The translations under genes and the position numbers were made by a program. A stretch of DNA of 64,000 bases, taken from assembly GCF_002735705.1 (NCBI RefSeq), contig NZ_PDZL01000002.1, positions 434,001 through 498,000 of the forward strand, written 5' to 3'. The notes under the pieces were generated by a model. It had not been told where the DNA came from, did no database searches, and saw nothing but the letters and a program-made list of their open reading frames with translations. The DNA comes from Janthinobacterium sp. BJB426. Its GTDB lineage: Bacteria; Pseudomonadota; Gammaproteobacteria; Burkholderiales; Burkholderiaceae_D. Positions 17,138 through 27,211 of the stretch are shown piece after piece (position 1 is the first letter of the stretch; every line of letters starts with the position of its first letter).

Positions 17138-17161
17138 TAACCGACAACCGAGGAAAACGCC

Positions 17162-18007
17162 ATGCCCTACACCACCCTGCTGGTCCACGTCGACAATTCC
17201 CGCCACTGCGCCCAGCGCATCCGCCTGGCCGTGCGCCTGGCCGTCACCGACGGCGCTCACCTGATCGGGTCGGCCATGAGCGGCATCTCGCGCTACGCGT
17301 ATGGCGGCGGCGTCAACGCGCTGCAGTTTGCGCCGGCGCAGATGCAGGCGCTGCGCACCCAGGCCAGCGAGGCCTTGCACGACTTCGAGCGCATCGCCCG
17401 CGAAGAAGGCCTGGGCAGTTACGAGACGCGCTTCGTCGACGACGACGCGCAAGGTGCGCTGCTGCTGCAGGCGCGCTATTGCGACTTGCTGATCCTGGGC
17501 CAGACGGATGCGCAGGATACGCCCTCGCGCGTCATCGCCGGCACGGCAGAATACCTGATGCTCCACTCCGGCCGGCCCGTGCTGATGGTGCCGCACGCGC
17601 CAGCGGCCACGCTATCGGATACCGCGCAGCACCCGCTGCTGGCCTGGAACGGCAGCGCCGAAGCGCTGCGCGCCATCACCGATGCGCTGCCGCTGCTGCA
17701 AGGGGCGCGGCAGGTGACCCTGGCCGTCGTCAATTCGCACGCCCAGCCGGCCGCGCATGGCGAGCAGCCGGGCGCCGACCTGGCCCTGTACCTGGCGCGC
17801 CACGGCGTCAACGTCGAGGTGCTGCAGCACGACACGCCGCCGGGCCAGGATGTGGGCGCGGCCCTGCTGGCCATAGCCGCGCAGCGCCAATGCGACCTGG
17901 TCGTGATGGGCTGCTACGGCCACATGCGCCTGCGCGAGGCGCTGCTGGGCGGCGTCACGCGCACGGTGCTGCAGCAGATGACGTTGCCGGTGCTGGTGTC
18001 GCATTAG
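17162..18007 (+). CDS. Tandem-domain universal stress protein
   Basis: The 281-residue protein consists of two UspA domains (about 1-145 and 150-281). The first begins TTLLVHVDNSRHCAQRI. The second has LLAWNGSAEALRAI and ends with VVMGCYGHMRLREALLGGVTRTVL, close to the GxxGHxxx-GS/T ATP-binding signature of nucleotide-binding Usp proteins; the first domain has a degenerate version (LGQTDAQDTP). Usp proteins aid survival in energy limitation and oxidative stress. It is 24 bp after phaC with GAGGAAAA before the ATG, so both genes probably share the FNR-type promoter; usp genes under FNR-like control next to PHA genes are a known theme. Confidence 0.88.
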   Translation: MPYTTLLVHVDNSRHCAQRIRLAVRLAVTDGAHLIGSAMSGISRYAYGGGVNALQFAPAQMQALRTQASEALHDFERIAREEGLGSYETRFVDDDAQGALLLQARYCDLLILGQTDAQDTPSRVIAGTAEYLMLHSGRPVLMVPHAPAATLSDTAQHPLLAWNGSAEALRAITDALPLLQGARQVTLAVVNSHAQPAAHGEQPGADLALYLARHGVNVEVLQHDTPPGQDVGAALLAIAAQRQCDLVVMGCYGHMRLREALLGGVTRTVLQQMTLPVLVSH

Positions 18008-18108
18008 CGCGCAGGCGGGTCCTTCACCCACCCCTCATCTGCCCCTCATCTGTACTTCATGCGCGGCGGCGACACTGGCCATGTCCCCGTCACAGCAAGG
18101 AGTACCGC

Positions 18109-19176
18109 ATGAACAGCATCACCGATGCCATCCCCCATTTCCACGCCCGCCGGCGCCTGCTGTCCGGCATGGGCGCGATGGCGGCCCTGGCCGCCTGCGG
18201 CGGCGGCAGGGTGCCGCACGCCGCAAAGGTAATCGAGCGGCAGATCGGCGTCGCCCCTGGCGTCAGCCTGCATGTGCGCGACTGGCCATCGGCAGGCGGC
18301 GACAGCGATGACGTGATCGTGCTGCTGGCCGGCCTGGGCGCCAATGCGCACGCCTTCGACAGCCTGGCCCCCGCGCTGGCGCGCCGCCACCGCGTGCTGG
18401 CCATCACGCGGCGCGGGTATGGCGCATCAGGCAAGCCGCTGCCCGCAAACGACGCCAACGATATGACGTATGCCCCCGCCACCCTGGTGGCCGACCTGCT
18501 GGCCGTGCTGGACGCAGTGAAGGTTCAACGCATCATTCTGGCCGGCCATTCCATCGCCGGCAACGAGCTGACCCTGTTCACCGGCAGCCACCCGCGGCGC
18601 GTGCGGGGACTCGTCTATCTGGATACAACCTTCGATTACCTGGCCAGCGGCGGCTATGAGGCACCGGAACCCACGCCCTTCGACGAACCGCCGCCCGGCC
18701 CGGCCGACCTGGCATCGGTGGAGGCCTCGATCGCCTATGCCAGGCGGATCAACAAGCACTGGTGGCCCGCGCTGGAAGCGAACTGGCGCGACGCCCTGGA
18801 AGTGCTGCCCGGCGGCGCCGTGCAACCGAATACCCCGCCCGCCATCGCCACGGCCATGGACATGGCCGCGCACAATTTTTCGCCCGACTACCGCCGCGTG
18901 CGCGCGCCAGCGCTCGTCATCACCGTCGATCCGGGCACCTTGCGCAACCTGTTTCCCTGGCTGCTGCAAGCCGATCCCGCCACCCGGGCCGCCGCGCAAG
19001 CGCTGCTGGACTTTATCCGCCCGCTGCGCCTGGCCGACGGCGAGCGCCTGGCCGCCGCCCTGCCCGGCAGCCGCCACCTGGTGCTACGCGACGGCTTCCA
19101 CAGCGATTTCTTCATCGAGTACGAGAACACGGTGGTCGACGCCATCGAGGCCATGCGCCGGGAAGGTCTACAATAG
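18109..19176 (+). CDS. Exported alpha/beta hydrolase, probable lipoprotein
   Basis: 355 residues with an N-terminal export signal containing a twin arginine-like run (HARRRLLSGMG) and a lipobox LAAC, with the cysteine near residue 32, so the protein is probably a Tat- or Sec-exported lipoprotein. The catalytic domain is an alpha/beta hydrolase: VLLAGLGANAHAFDSLAP forms the oxyanion region, ITRRGYGASGKP follows, and the nucleophile elbow is GHSIAGNE (Ser). A late HSDFF supplies a candidate catalytic His. The start at 18109 is supported by AAGGAG at 18098-18103. It may hydrolyse an ester or epoxide; the substrate is unknown. An independent gene between uspA and the next hydrolase. Confidence 0.8.
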   Translation: MNSITDAIPHFHARRRLLSGMGAMAALAACGGGRVPHAAKVIERQIGVAPGVSLHVRDWPSAGGDSDDVIVLLAGLGANAHAFDSLAPALARRHRVLAITRRGYGASGKPLPANDANDMTYAPATLVADLLAVLDAVKVQRIILAGHSIAGNELTLFTGSHPRRVRGLVYLDTTFDYLASGGYEAPEPTPFDEPPPGPADLASVEASIAYARRINKHWWPALEANWRDALEVLPGGAVQPNTPPAIATAMDMAAHNFSPDYRRVRAPALVITVDPGTLRNLFPWLLQADPATRAAAQALLDFIRPLRLADGERLAAALPGSRHLVLRDGFHSDFFIEYENTVVDAIEAMRREGLQ

Positions 19177-19256
19177 GCATGCAGTTGCCCGCCGCGCCGT
19201 GAGCACTCGATCCCGGCGCGCTCTTCGCCGTTTCCCTTACATCAAGGAGTACCCGC

Positions 19257-19955
19257 ATGAGCCAGCAAGCCACGATCATCCTCGTCCACGGTTTCTGGGG
19301 CGGCGCCGCCCACTGGAGCCGCGTCATTGTCGAATTGCGGCGCCAGGGCCACACAGCCATCCGCGCCGTCGAACTGCCGTTGACGTCATTGGCCGACGAC
19401 GCCGAGCGCACGCGCAAGATGGTGGCCCAGGTGCATGGTCCGGTATTGCTGGTGGGACACTCCTATGGGGGCGCCGTCATCAGCGTGGCCGGCAATGCAC
19501 CGAATGTGGTCGGCCTCGTGTACATCGCCGCCTTCGCCCCCGACGCGGGCGAAAGCCCGGGCAGCATCACGCAGGAACACCCGCCCCTGGGCGCGGCCAG
19601 CCTGGAAGGCGACAGCGATGGCTATCTGTGGGTCAAGCCCGAGCAATACCATGACAGCTTTTGCCAGGACCTTGATGCGGAAGAAGGCGCCGTGCTGGGC
19701 GTGGTGCAGAAAGCGCCGCTGGCCAGCACCTTCGGCGACACCGTCAGCGACCCGGCCTGGAAGCATAAACCCAGCTGGTACCAGATTTCCACTGCCGACC
19801 GCATGATTTCCCCCGTCAACCAGGAGCGCATGGCGGCGCGCCTCGGCGCAAGAAAAGTCATCACCCTGAACGCCAGTCACGCCTCGCTGGCCTCGCGTCC
19901 CGTGGAAGTGGCGGCGCTGATACTGGAAGCGGCGGGCGCGGTGGCGCAAGTATAA
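19257..19955 (+). CDS. Small alpha/beta hydrolase (esterase-like)
   Basis: This 232-residue cytoplasmic protein is a compact alpha/beta hydrolase of the type often annotated as a salicylate-esterase/hydroxynitrile-lyase-like or pimeloyl-ester-like group. ILVHGFWGGAAHW forms the oxyanion loop, LVGHSYGGAVIS contains the nucleophile Ser, and NASHASLASRP near the C-terminus supplies the His. AAGGAG precedes the ATG. A decayed copy of the last part of this gene and its terminator is found at 21745-21825, beyond the OmpA-like gene, which indicates a past duplication or insertion here. Confidence 0.85.
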   Translation: MSQQATIILVHGFWGGAAHWSRVIVELRRQGHTAIRAVELPLTSLADDAERTRKMVAQVHGPVLLVGHSYGGAVISVAGNAPNVVGLVYIAAFAPDAGESPGSITQEHPPLGAASLEGDSDGYLWVKPEQYHDSFCQDLDAEEGAVLGVVQKAPLASTFGDTVSDPAWKHKPSWYQISTADRMISPVNQERMAARLGARKVITLNASHASLASRPVEVAALILEAAGAVAQV

Positions 19956-19972
19956 GCGGCACGGGCAAAAAA

Positions 19973-20013
19973 GGCTCCTGAAGGCAGGAGCCGCTGATGC
20001 ATTTTTAGCATCA
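19973..20013. terminator. Bidirectional terminator hairpins between convergent genes
   Basis: GGCTCCTG (19973-19980) and CAGGAGCC (19985-19992) form an 8-bp stem with a 4-base loop. On the minus strand it is followed by TTTTTT, ideal for ending the OmpA-like transcript. On the plus strand a second hairpin follows (TGATGC 19995-20000 with GCATCA 20008-20013). A further 8-bp repeat (GGCAACAA 20034-20041, TTGTTGCC 20058-20065) lies downstream. Confidence 0.8.
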
Positions 20014-20103
20014 GGCATTAAACAGGTGAGTCGGGCAACAAGCTCGAAAGACCCCGTTTGTTGCCACCCTCAATGCCGTCACGTGCTTGCTAACGCTACA
20101 TGC

Positions 20104-21546
<1,443 letters not shown>

Positions 21547-21695
21547 TGAACTGCTTTATAGTAAGGTTATTCCATATGCCTAGAACGGTCGCATTAAGTG
21601 GAGCTCATACGAACTTTTGAGCAATGTATTTCTACAAGGAAAATCATTCTATTGTAAAGAATATAAACCTTAGAATAATTCTATAAGGCAACATA

Positions 21696-21709
21696 TTGAT
21701 CTAGATCAA
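21696..21709. promoter_or_regulatory. Perfect FNR-type palindrome
   Basis: TTGATCTAGATCAA is a perfect match to TTGATNNNNATCAA and fully palindromic. It lies 150 bp upstream of the OmpA-like gene (minus strand), in an AT-rich stretch (21547-21715). No -10 sits at the classical distance: the best minus-strand candidate, TATTCT (complement of 21672-21677), gives a site near -38. On the plus strand no gene follows. Function as an FNR/ANR site is therefore possible but unproven. Confidence 0.5.
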
Positions 21710-21744
21710 CTGTCATGCACATGACAATGACTTCTGCCGTTCTC

Positions 21745-21825
21745 CAAACCTGGAAGCGACGGGCGCGCTGGCGCAGGCATAAGCTGCATAGGCAAAAAAA
21801 AGCTCATGAAAACCAGGGAGCCTTG
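21745..21825 (+). pseudogene. Decayed copy of the 3' end of the 19257-19955 hydrolase gene and its terminator
   Basis: The stretch CTGGAAGCGACGGGCGCG and what follows aligns base by base with the end of the upstream hydrolase gene (from about 19922) through its stop codon (GCGCAGGCATAAGC against GCGCAAGTATAAGC), the A-rich run (GGCAAAAAAAAGCTC against GGCAAAAAAGGCTC) and the hairpin. By eye about four in five bases agree over some 75 bp. The hairpin stem has lost its pairing. The remaining stretch to 22006 holds nothing I can identify. Confidence 0.65.
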
Positions 21826-22006
21826 CAGCGTAGGACAGGCAATGTAGTCCGTACTGGCAGCTCTGGGGTGCAACGCCGGCCGGACCGCCATCCGCGCCAA
21901 GGAGGTTCAGCCACCTGCCATCAACCGCCTTGCCAAGAGACCTCATCGTAGCAGCTGATTGAACGGGGAAACTCTCCAATATTTGCAGGCCGGCCATCTA
22001 TCGCAA

Positions 22007-22993
22007 CTACAGCCAGCCTTCTCGCTTCAGGCGCCGGTGCAGCCAGTAGCAGCCGGCGATGATGACGACGATCACGGCCGGATAGCTGCCGCGCCACTTC
22101 AGTTCCGGCATGAATTCGAAATTCATGCCGTACAGGCTGAAGACCATGGTGGGCACGGCCAGGATGGCGGCCCAGGCGGCCAGGCGCTTGACGACTTCGT
22201 TCTGGCGGATCGAAATCTGCCCCAGCGCCACCTGCATGGCCGAATTGACCAGTTCACGCATCTGCCCCGCCGTGTGCGTGACCCGTTTGACGTGGTCGAG
22301 AATGTCGCGGTAATAGATGCGGTTTTCCTTGGGCACGATATCGCCATGGAAGCGGATCAGCTGGGTGCAGATGTCGTGCAGCGGGTTGACGGCCGCATCG
22401 AGCTTGAGCAGTTCCGTCTTGAGCTGGTAAAAATCCTGCAACTTGTCCTCACTCAAACTGGGCTTGAACAACTGCAGTTCATAGTGCTGAAACTTCGCCT
22501 GCAAATGGTCGATGCAGGGTTGGTACTGGTCGACGATGAAATCGATGATGGAATACAGCACGTAGCCAGGGCCGCTGGCCAGTTTCTCGGGCACGCTTTC
22601 CTTGCGTTCGCGCAACTTCGCATAGCCGGCCGAGGGGCCGTGGCGCACCGTGATGATGAAGCGGGGGCCGAGAAAGACGTGGGTTTCGCCGTAGACGATG
22701 GCCTCGCCGTCCAGCGTGGCGGTGTGCACCACCATGAACAGGGTGTCGCCGTACTCTTCCAGCTTGGGCCGCTCGTGCGCGCCCTGCGCATCCTCGACGG
22801 CCAGTTCGTGCAAGCCAAAGGCCGATTGCAGCGCCTGCATAGCCGTGACGTCGGGGCTGGCCATGCCGATCCAGACGAAACAATCGGGGTCGCCGAGAAA
22901 GTCGCCCACCTTGTCGATGTCGAAATGGGCGATCTTCTTGCCATCGCGATACGCTTCGCAATTGACGACGGCGGCGTGGGTACTCAGGTCCAT
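22007..22993 (-). CDS. corA: CorA-family magnesium/divalent cation channel
   Basis: The 328-residue protein has the CorA architecture: a large cytoplasmic N-terminal domain (VWIGMASPD, HELAVEDAQGAHERPKLEEYGD), long helices, and two C-terminal transmembrane segments. The first ends with the signature YGMNFEFMPEL (the GMN selectivity motif), the second is PAVIVVIIAGCYWL followed by a basic tail. It forms a pentameric channel for Mg2+ or Co2+/Ni2+ uptake. It is a single gene divergent from the FecI operon; no terminator is obvious after it. Confidence 0.92.
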   Translation of the reverse strand: MDLSTHAAVVNCEAYRDGKKIAHFDIDKVGDFLGDPDCFVWIGMASPDVTAMQALQSAFGLHELAVEDAQGAHERPKLEEYGDTLFMVVHTATLDGEAIVYGETHVFLGPRFIITVRHGPSAGYAKLRERKESVPEKLASGPGYVLYSIIDFIVDQYQPCIDHLQAKFQHYELQLFKPSLSEDKLQDFYQLKTELLKLDAAVNPLHDICTQLIRFHGDIVPKENRIYYRDILDHVKRVTHTAGQMRELVNSAMQVALGQISIRQNEVVKRLAAWAAILAVPTMVFSLYGMNFEFMPELKWRGSYPAVIVVIIAGCYWLHRRLKREGWL

Positions 22994-23076
22994 GGTGATT
23001 TTCGGCTAAGGGCGGCAATATCGGGGGGCCAGTATAGCGGAAAGAGCATGATTTCCCTGCCAACGGAGCTGCCGCA

Positions 23077-23120
23077 TTGACATTCAGGCACGTCAATGTA
23101 AAATGAGAACCATTCGCATT
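23077..23120 (+). promoter_or_regulatory. Sigma-70 promoter with overlapping Fur box for the fecI operon
   Basis: TTGACA (23077-23082) and TAAAAT (23099-23104) are separated by 16 bp. AATGAGAACCATTCGCATT (23102-23120) overlaps the -10 and start region; its core TGAGAACCATTCGCA matches 11 of 15 positions of the Fur core TGATAATCATTATCA. A repressor bound here would block RNA polymerase, so the operon should be induced in iron limitation. Confidence 0.7.
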
Positions 23121-23181
23121 CAAGAAGAGCCTGCACTTGCCAGCCGCCTGGGGGAACTTCAGCGCCAACCTGGAGTGTATC

Positions 23182-23694
23182 GTGACGTCTGCCGTATCCC
23201 CCGCCGCCGATCCTGTCGCACTGCTGTATGGCCAGCACCATCCGTGGCTGCTGCGCTGGCTGCGCGGCAAATTGTCCTGTACCGATCACGCGGCCGACCT
23301 GGCGCAGGATACCTTCGTCAAGCTGCTGGCCACGCCCGGCGAACGTGCCGTCACCCTGCGCGAGCCGCGCGCCTACCTGACCACCGTGGCGCGCCGCCTG
23401 CTGATCGACCACTACCGCCGCCAGTCGCTGGAGCACGCCTGGCTGGCCACGCTGGCGCAACTGCCCGCGCCCACCGTGCCGTCGGTGGAGGACCGCTTGC
23501 TGATCCTGGAAACCCTGCACCAGATCGATGCGATGCTCGACGGCCTGGGCGCGAAAGTGCGCACGGCCTTCCTGCTGTCGCAGCTGGAAGGCTTGGCGTA
23601 TGCGGACATCGCCGCGCGCCTGAACGTCAGCGAGCGCACCGTCAAGCGCTACATGGTGCAGGCGTTCGAACAATGCATCCTGCTGCTGGCATGA
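23182..23694 (+). CDS. FecI-type ECF sigma factor
   Basis: A 170-residue iron-starvation ECF sigma factor when started at the GTG at 23182, which has CTGGAG 6 bp upstream and gives the usual FecI length; an in-frame ATG at 23137 would add 15 residues. Region 2 is YGQHHPWLLRWLRGKL with DHAADLAQDTFVKLL and the FecI-typical EPRAYLTTVARRLLIDHYRR. Region 4 has LEGLAYADIAARLNVSERTVKRYM. It would direct transcription of the receptor gene downstream after a signal through FecR. It is controlled by the Fur-box promoter at 23077-23120 and overlaps fecR by ATGA. Confidence 0.9.
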   Translation: MTSAVSPAADPVALLYGQHHPWLLRWLRGKLSCTDHAADLAQDTFVKLLATPGERAVTLREPRAYLTTVARRLLIDHYRRQSLEHAWLATLAQLPAPTVPSVEDRLLILETLHQIDAMLDGLGAKVRTAFLLSQLEGLAYADIAARLNVSERTVKRYMVQAFEQCILLLA

Positions 23695-24647
23695 GCACCA
23701 CTATCGATGCGCGCGCCGCGCGCGAAGCGGCGCACTGGATGATGCGCCTGCAAGGCGGCGAACTGGACGCTGCCGCGCAACAGGGGTTGGCCCGCTGGCG
23801 CGCCGCCCACCCCGACCATGAAGCGGCGTGGCAGCGAGCCGAGCAGGTGTGCCGTACCTTCGGCATGCTGCCTCCGCCGCTGGCCATGCCTGTGCTCGAC
23901 CGCCCGGCCGCCGCGCCGCGCCGCGCCATCCTGAAGACTCTGACCGTGCTGATCGTCGCCGGGCCGGCTGGCTGGGCCATGCTGCGCGTGACGCCATGGC
24001 AGGCATGGACAGCCGACCTGCGCACGGCCACGGGTGAAATCCGCCATTTCCCCCTGGCCGACGGCAGCGGCCTGAGCCTGAACACGGCCAGCGCCGCCGA
24101 CATCGTCTTCGGCGCCGCCCTGCGCCTGGTGCACCTGCGCGGCGGAGAGATGCACGTGGCGACCAGCCCCGATCCCCTGCGGCGTCCCTTCATCGTGCGC
24201 ACCAGTAACGGCAGCATCCGCGCCCTCGGCACGCGCTTCACGGTGCGCCAGGAAGACAGCCTGCTCGACGCGCGCACCCACGTGGCCGTCTCGCAGGGCA
24301 CCGTGGAAGTGCGGCCTACTGAAGGCAGGCCCGTCATCGTGCAGGCGGGCTGGCAAGCCAGTTTCGACGAGGCGGCTGCCGGCGCGCCGCAGCCGCTGGC
24401 GCAGCATGCGTCCGCCTGGCTCAAGGGCCTGCTGTACGCGGACGACACACCGCTGGACCAGGTGCTGGCGCAGCTGGCCCGCTACCGCCACGGCGTGGTG
24501 CGCTGCGATCCCGCCGTGGCGCGGCTGCGCGTGTCGGGCGTGTACCAATTGCATGATACGGATCAATTATTATCACTATTGCAAGCCTCGCTACCCATCC
24601 GCGTGCGGCGCCATAGCCGCTGGTGGATTTCCGTCGAACCCGCATAA
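23691..24647 (+). CDS. FecR-type anti-sigma regulator
   Basis: This 318-residue inner-membrane protein starts in an ATGA overlap with the sigma gene. The cytoplasmic N-terminal anti-sigma domain (about 1-80) has AAHWMMRLQGGELD and HPDHEAAWQRAEQV, typical of the DUF4880/FecR N-domain. One transmembrane helix (LTVLIVAGPAGWAML) follows. The periplasmic FecR domain has TATGEIRHFPLADGSGLSLNTAS, VRTSNGSIRALGTRFTV and a C-terminal STN-like/TonB-signal-contact domain (DDTPLDQVLAQLARYR). It holds or activates the sigma factor according to the state of the receptor encoded next. Confidence 0.9.
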   Translation: MSTTIDARAAREAAHWMMRLQGGELDAAAQQGLARWRAAHPDHEAAWQRAEQVCRTFGMLPPPLAMPVLDRPAAAPRRAILKTLTVLIVAGPAGWAMLRVTPWQAWTADLRTATGEIRHFPLADGSGLSLNTASAADIVFGAALRLVHLRGGEMHVATSPDPLRRPFIVRTSNGSIRALGTRFTVRQEDSLLDARTHVAVSQGTVEVRPTEGRPVIVQAGWQASFDEAAAGAPQPLAQHASAWLKGLLYADDTPLDQVLAQLARYRHGVVRCDPAVARLRVSGVYQLHDTDQLLSLLQASLPIRVRRHSRWWISVEPA

Positions 24648-24729
24648 ATATTCTTTAAAAAATGTCCCTTTCGCGCATGTGCCCCGTCAACCCAGGCAAG
24701 ACCAACACATGAACGAAGGGAAACAAGCA

Positions 24730-27129
24730 ATGAAGCACTACCGCCACACCAGCATCACCCTGGCCCTGCTGGGCAGCCTGGCCTTGAGCGCGCCCGCATC
24801 CGCCCAGCAGCAACCGCTGCAGGCGCCCGCGCGCCACTATCAGGTGGCCGCCGGCCCCCTCGGCGCCGTCCTGTCCGCGTTTGCGGCCGACGCCGGGGTC
24901 AGCATTTCCGGCGCCGCCAGCCTGTATGCGGGCTTGAACAGCCGCGGCTTGAACGGCAATTACCAGGTGGCCGACGGTTTCGCCCGCCTGCTGGACGGCA
25001 GCGGCCTATACGCTGTCGACCAGGGCGGCGGCCACTACGCCGTGCGCAGGCTGCCATCGGCGGCCGACGCGGCCACCCTGCCCGGCATCGCCGTGCGCGC
25101 CACGGCCGAGCGCAGCACCAGCACGGAAGGCACGGGCTCGTACACGACGCCGGCCACGGCCAGCGCCACGGGCCTGGTGCTGGCCTTGCGCGAAACGCCG
25201 CAATCGGTCAGCGTCATCACGCGCCAGCGCATGGACGACCAGGACTTGCTGACGGTGCGCGACGTGCTGCGCAACACGCCCGGCATCGCCGTCAACCAGT
25301 TCGACACGGAACGCAGCACCTTTTCCGCGCGCGGCTTCGACGTCGACAACTTCCAGTACGACGGCGTGCCCACCACCTATAAGGTGCAGTATTCGGGCGG
25401 CGAATCGGAAATGGATTCGCTCATTTACGACCGCGTGGAAGTGACGCGCGGCGCCACGGGATTGCTGACGGGCGCCGGCTACCCGTCAGCCTCGATCAAC
25501 CTGGTGCGCAAACGGGCCAGCGCCAGGCAATTCGAAGGGCAATGGTCGCTGGCGGCCGGCTCGTGGAGCGATTACCGGGGCACCGTCGACCTGGCCACGC
25601 CGCTGAACGGGGACGGCTCCGTGCGCGGCAGGATCGTGGGCGCCTGGCAGGACCGCAAGTCGTTTACCAATGGCTATTCGAACCAGCGCCAGCTCGCCTA
25701 CGCCACCGTCGAGGCGGACCTGGCGCCCGGCACGGTGGCGACGCTGGGCTCCAGCTACCAGCAGAACGACCCGAAAGGCAGCAACTGGGGCGGCTTCCCC
25801 CTGTGGTACAGCGACGGTACGCGCACCAATTTCGACCGTTCCGTCACGACGGCGCCCCGCTGGGCCGCCTGGGCCACGGAACAGACGAACGTGCACGCCA
25901 CGCTGGAACACGCGCTGGGCCAGGGCTGGAAGGCGCAGGCGCAGGCCATGTACAGCAAGCACACGGAAGACACGCCGCTGGTGTTCCTGGCCGAACGGCC
26001 GGATCGCATCACGGGTCTCGGCATGCTCGGCTATCCGAACCGCTACATCGGCGCGCGCGAGCAGAGCAGCGCGGACGTGAAGGTGTCTGGCCCGTTCACC
26101 CTGGGCGGACGCCAGCATGAAGTCATCGTCGGCGCCAATTACACGCTGCAGCACGCCGAGTTCAGCGTCAAGGAAGCGCTCGACCCTGAACCGATCGGCA
26201 ACTTCCTCGCCTGGGACGGCAGCTACCCGCAGCCGGCCTGGGGCGAACTCGTGCTGTCGGAAAAATACACGACCAGGCAATATGGCGCCTACGGCGCGGC
26301 GCGGCTGAACCTTGCCGAGCACACCAAGCTGATCCTCGGCGGGCGTTTGACGCGCTGGGACAAGGACCGCATCGGCTTTGACGGCAGCGCCCGCTTTGCC
26401 TTCGCCAAGAGCAAGTTCGTGCCGTATGCAGGCGTGGTGGTGGACCTGAACGACACGTATTCGATGTATGCCAGCTACACGGACATCTTCCGCCCGCAGG
26501 AAAACCAGGACCGCACGGGCGCCTGGCTGGACCCGCTGACAGGGCGAAGCATGGAAATGGGCTTGAAGGGAGAACTGGCCGAAGGCCGGGCCAACGCTGC
26601 CATCGGCATCTTTGAAATCAGGCAGGACAAGCTGGCCCAGCCGGACGGCGCCCACCGCGTGCCCGGCACCGCCACGCAAGCGTATTATGCGGCGCGCGGC
26701 GCCACCAGCCGCGGCATCGAGGGGGAATTGTCGGGCAGCGTGGCGCCGGGCTGGAACGTGACGGCCAGCGCCAGCCACTTCCGCGCCAGGGACCGCGAGC
26801 AGCAGGACATCAACACCCTCTCGCCCCGCTCGACGGCGCGCTTGTTTGCCACCTGGAAGGTACAACCCGACCTCACCGTGGGCGGCGGCGTCAACTGGCA
26901 AAGCAAGTTCTACTTTGACGACGAAGGGCCGAACGGCAAGGAAAGAGTGACGCAAGAGGCCTACAGCACGGCGAGCCTGATGGCCACGTACCAGCTGACG
27001 CGCCAGCTGACGGCCCAGCTGAACGTGGAAAACATCCTCGACAAGAAGTACATCAACATCAATACCTATGCACAAGGCACGTATGGCATGCCGCGCAGCG
27101 TACGGGGGACCTTGACGTACCGGTTCTGA
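24730..27129 (+). CDS. TonB-dependent siderophore receptor with signalling (STN) domain
   Basis: A 799-residue outer-membrane receptor. The ATG at 24730 is preferred to 24709 because AAGGG lies 10 bp upstream and a compact signal peptide follows (MKHYRHTSITLALL to PASAQ). The STN signalling domain spans about residues 35-115 (YQVAAGPLGAVLSAFAADAGV). The plug carries RETPQSVSVITRQRMDDQ and DVLRNTPGIAVNQFD; the barrel ends in TLTYRF with the terminal Phe used by the Bam machinery. The set of SVSVITR plug motifs is that of FpvA/FoxA-like ferric hydroxamate-type receptors. It completes a classical FecI-FecR-receptor system; the siderophore is unknown and no biosynthesis genes are nearby. Confidence 0.92.
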   Translation: MKHYRHTSITLALLGSLALSAPASAQQQPLQAPARHYQVAAGPLGAVLSAFAADAGVSISGAASLYAGLNSRGLNGNYQVADGFARLLDGSGLYAVDQGGGHYAVRRLPSAADAATLPGIAVRATAERSTSTEGTGSYTTPATASATGLVLALRETPQSVSVITRQRMDDQDLLTVRDVLRNTPGIAVNQFDTERSTFSARGFDVDNFQYDGVPTTYKVQYSGGESEMDSLIYDRVEVTRGATGLLTGAGYPSASINLVRKRASARQFEGQWSLAAGSWSDYRGTVDLATPLNGDGSVRGRIVGAWQDRKSFTNGYSNQRQLAYATVEADLAPGTVATLGSSYQQNDPKGSNWGGFPLWYSDGTRTNFDRSVTTAPRWAAWATEQTNVHATLEHALGQGWKAQAQAMYSKHTEDTPLVFLAERPDRITGLGMLGYPNRYIGAREQSSADVKVSGPFTLGGRQHEVIVGANYTLQHAEFSVKEALDPEPIGNFLAWDGSYPQPAWGELVLSEKYTTRQYGAYGAARLNLAEHTKLILGGRLTRWDKDRIGFDGSARFAFAKSKFVPYAGVVVDLNDTYSMYASYTDIFRPQENQDRTGAWLDPLTGRSMEMGLKGELAEGRANAAIGIFEIRQDKLAQPDGAHRVPGTATQAYYAARGATSRGIEGELSGSVAPGWNVTASASHFRARDREQQDINTLSPRSTARLFATWKVQPDLTVGGGVNWQSKFYFDDEGPNGKERVTQEAYSTASLMATYQLTRQLTAQLNVENILDKKYININTYAQGTYGMPRSVRGTLTYRF

Positions 27130-27155
27130 TGCCACATCCAACGACATAGAACGGC

Positions 27156-27211
27156 AGGCGAGCGGTGGCAACGGCGGCAACGGCGGCAAACGCCGTTACC
27201 ACGGCTCGCCT
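27156..27211. terminator. Long imperfect hairpin between convergent genes
   Basis: AGGCGAGC-GGTGG-AACGGCG (27156-27177 region) pairs with CGCCGTT-CCAC-GCTCGCCT ending at 27211, with one mismatch or bulge on each side. The loop contains repeated GGCGGCAAC units. It begins 27 bp after the receptor stop codon and its far arm reaches the stop codon of the OmpA-like gene, so it can serve both transcripts. No T tract is present. Confidence 0.6.

Noticed and set aside
21713-21997. Minus-strand 94-codon open frame between the OmpA-like gene and corA
   Set aside because: It runs through the decayed hydrolase copy, has no ribosome site and no recognisable domain.
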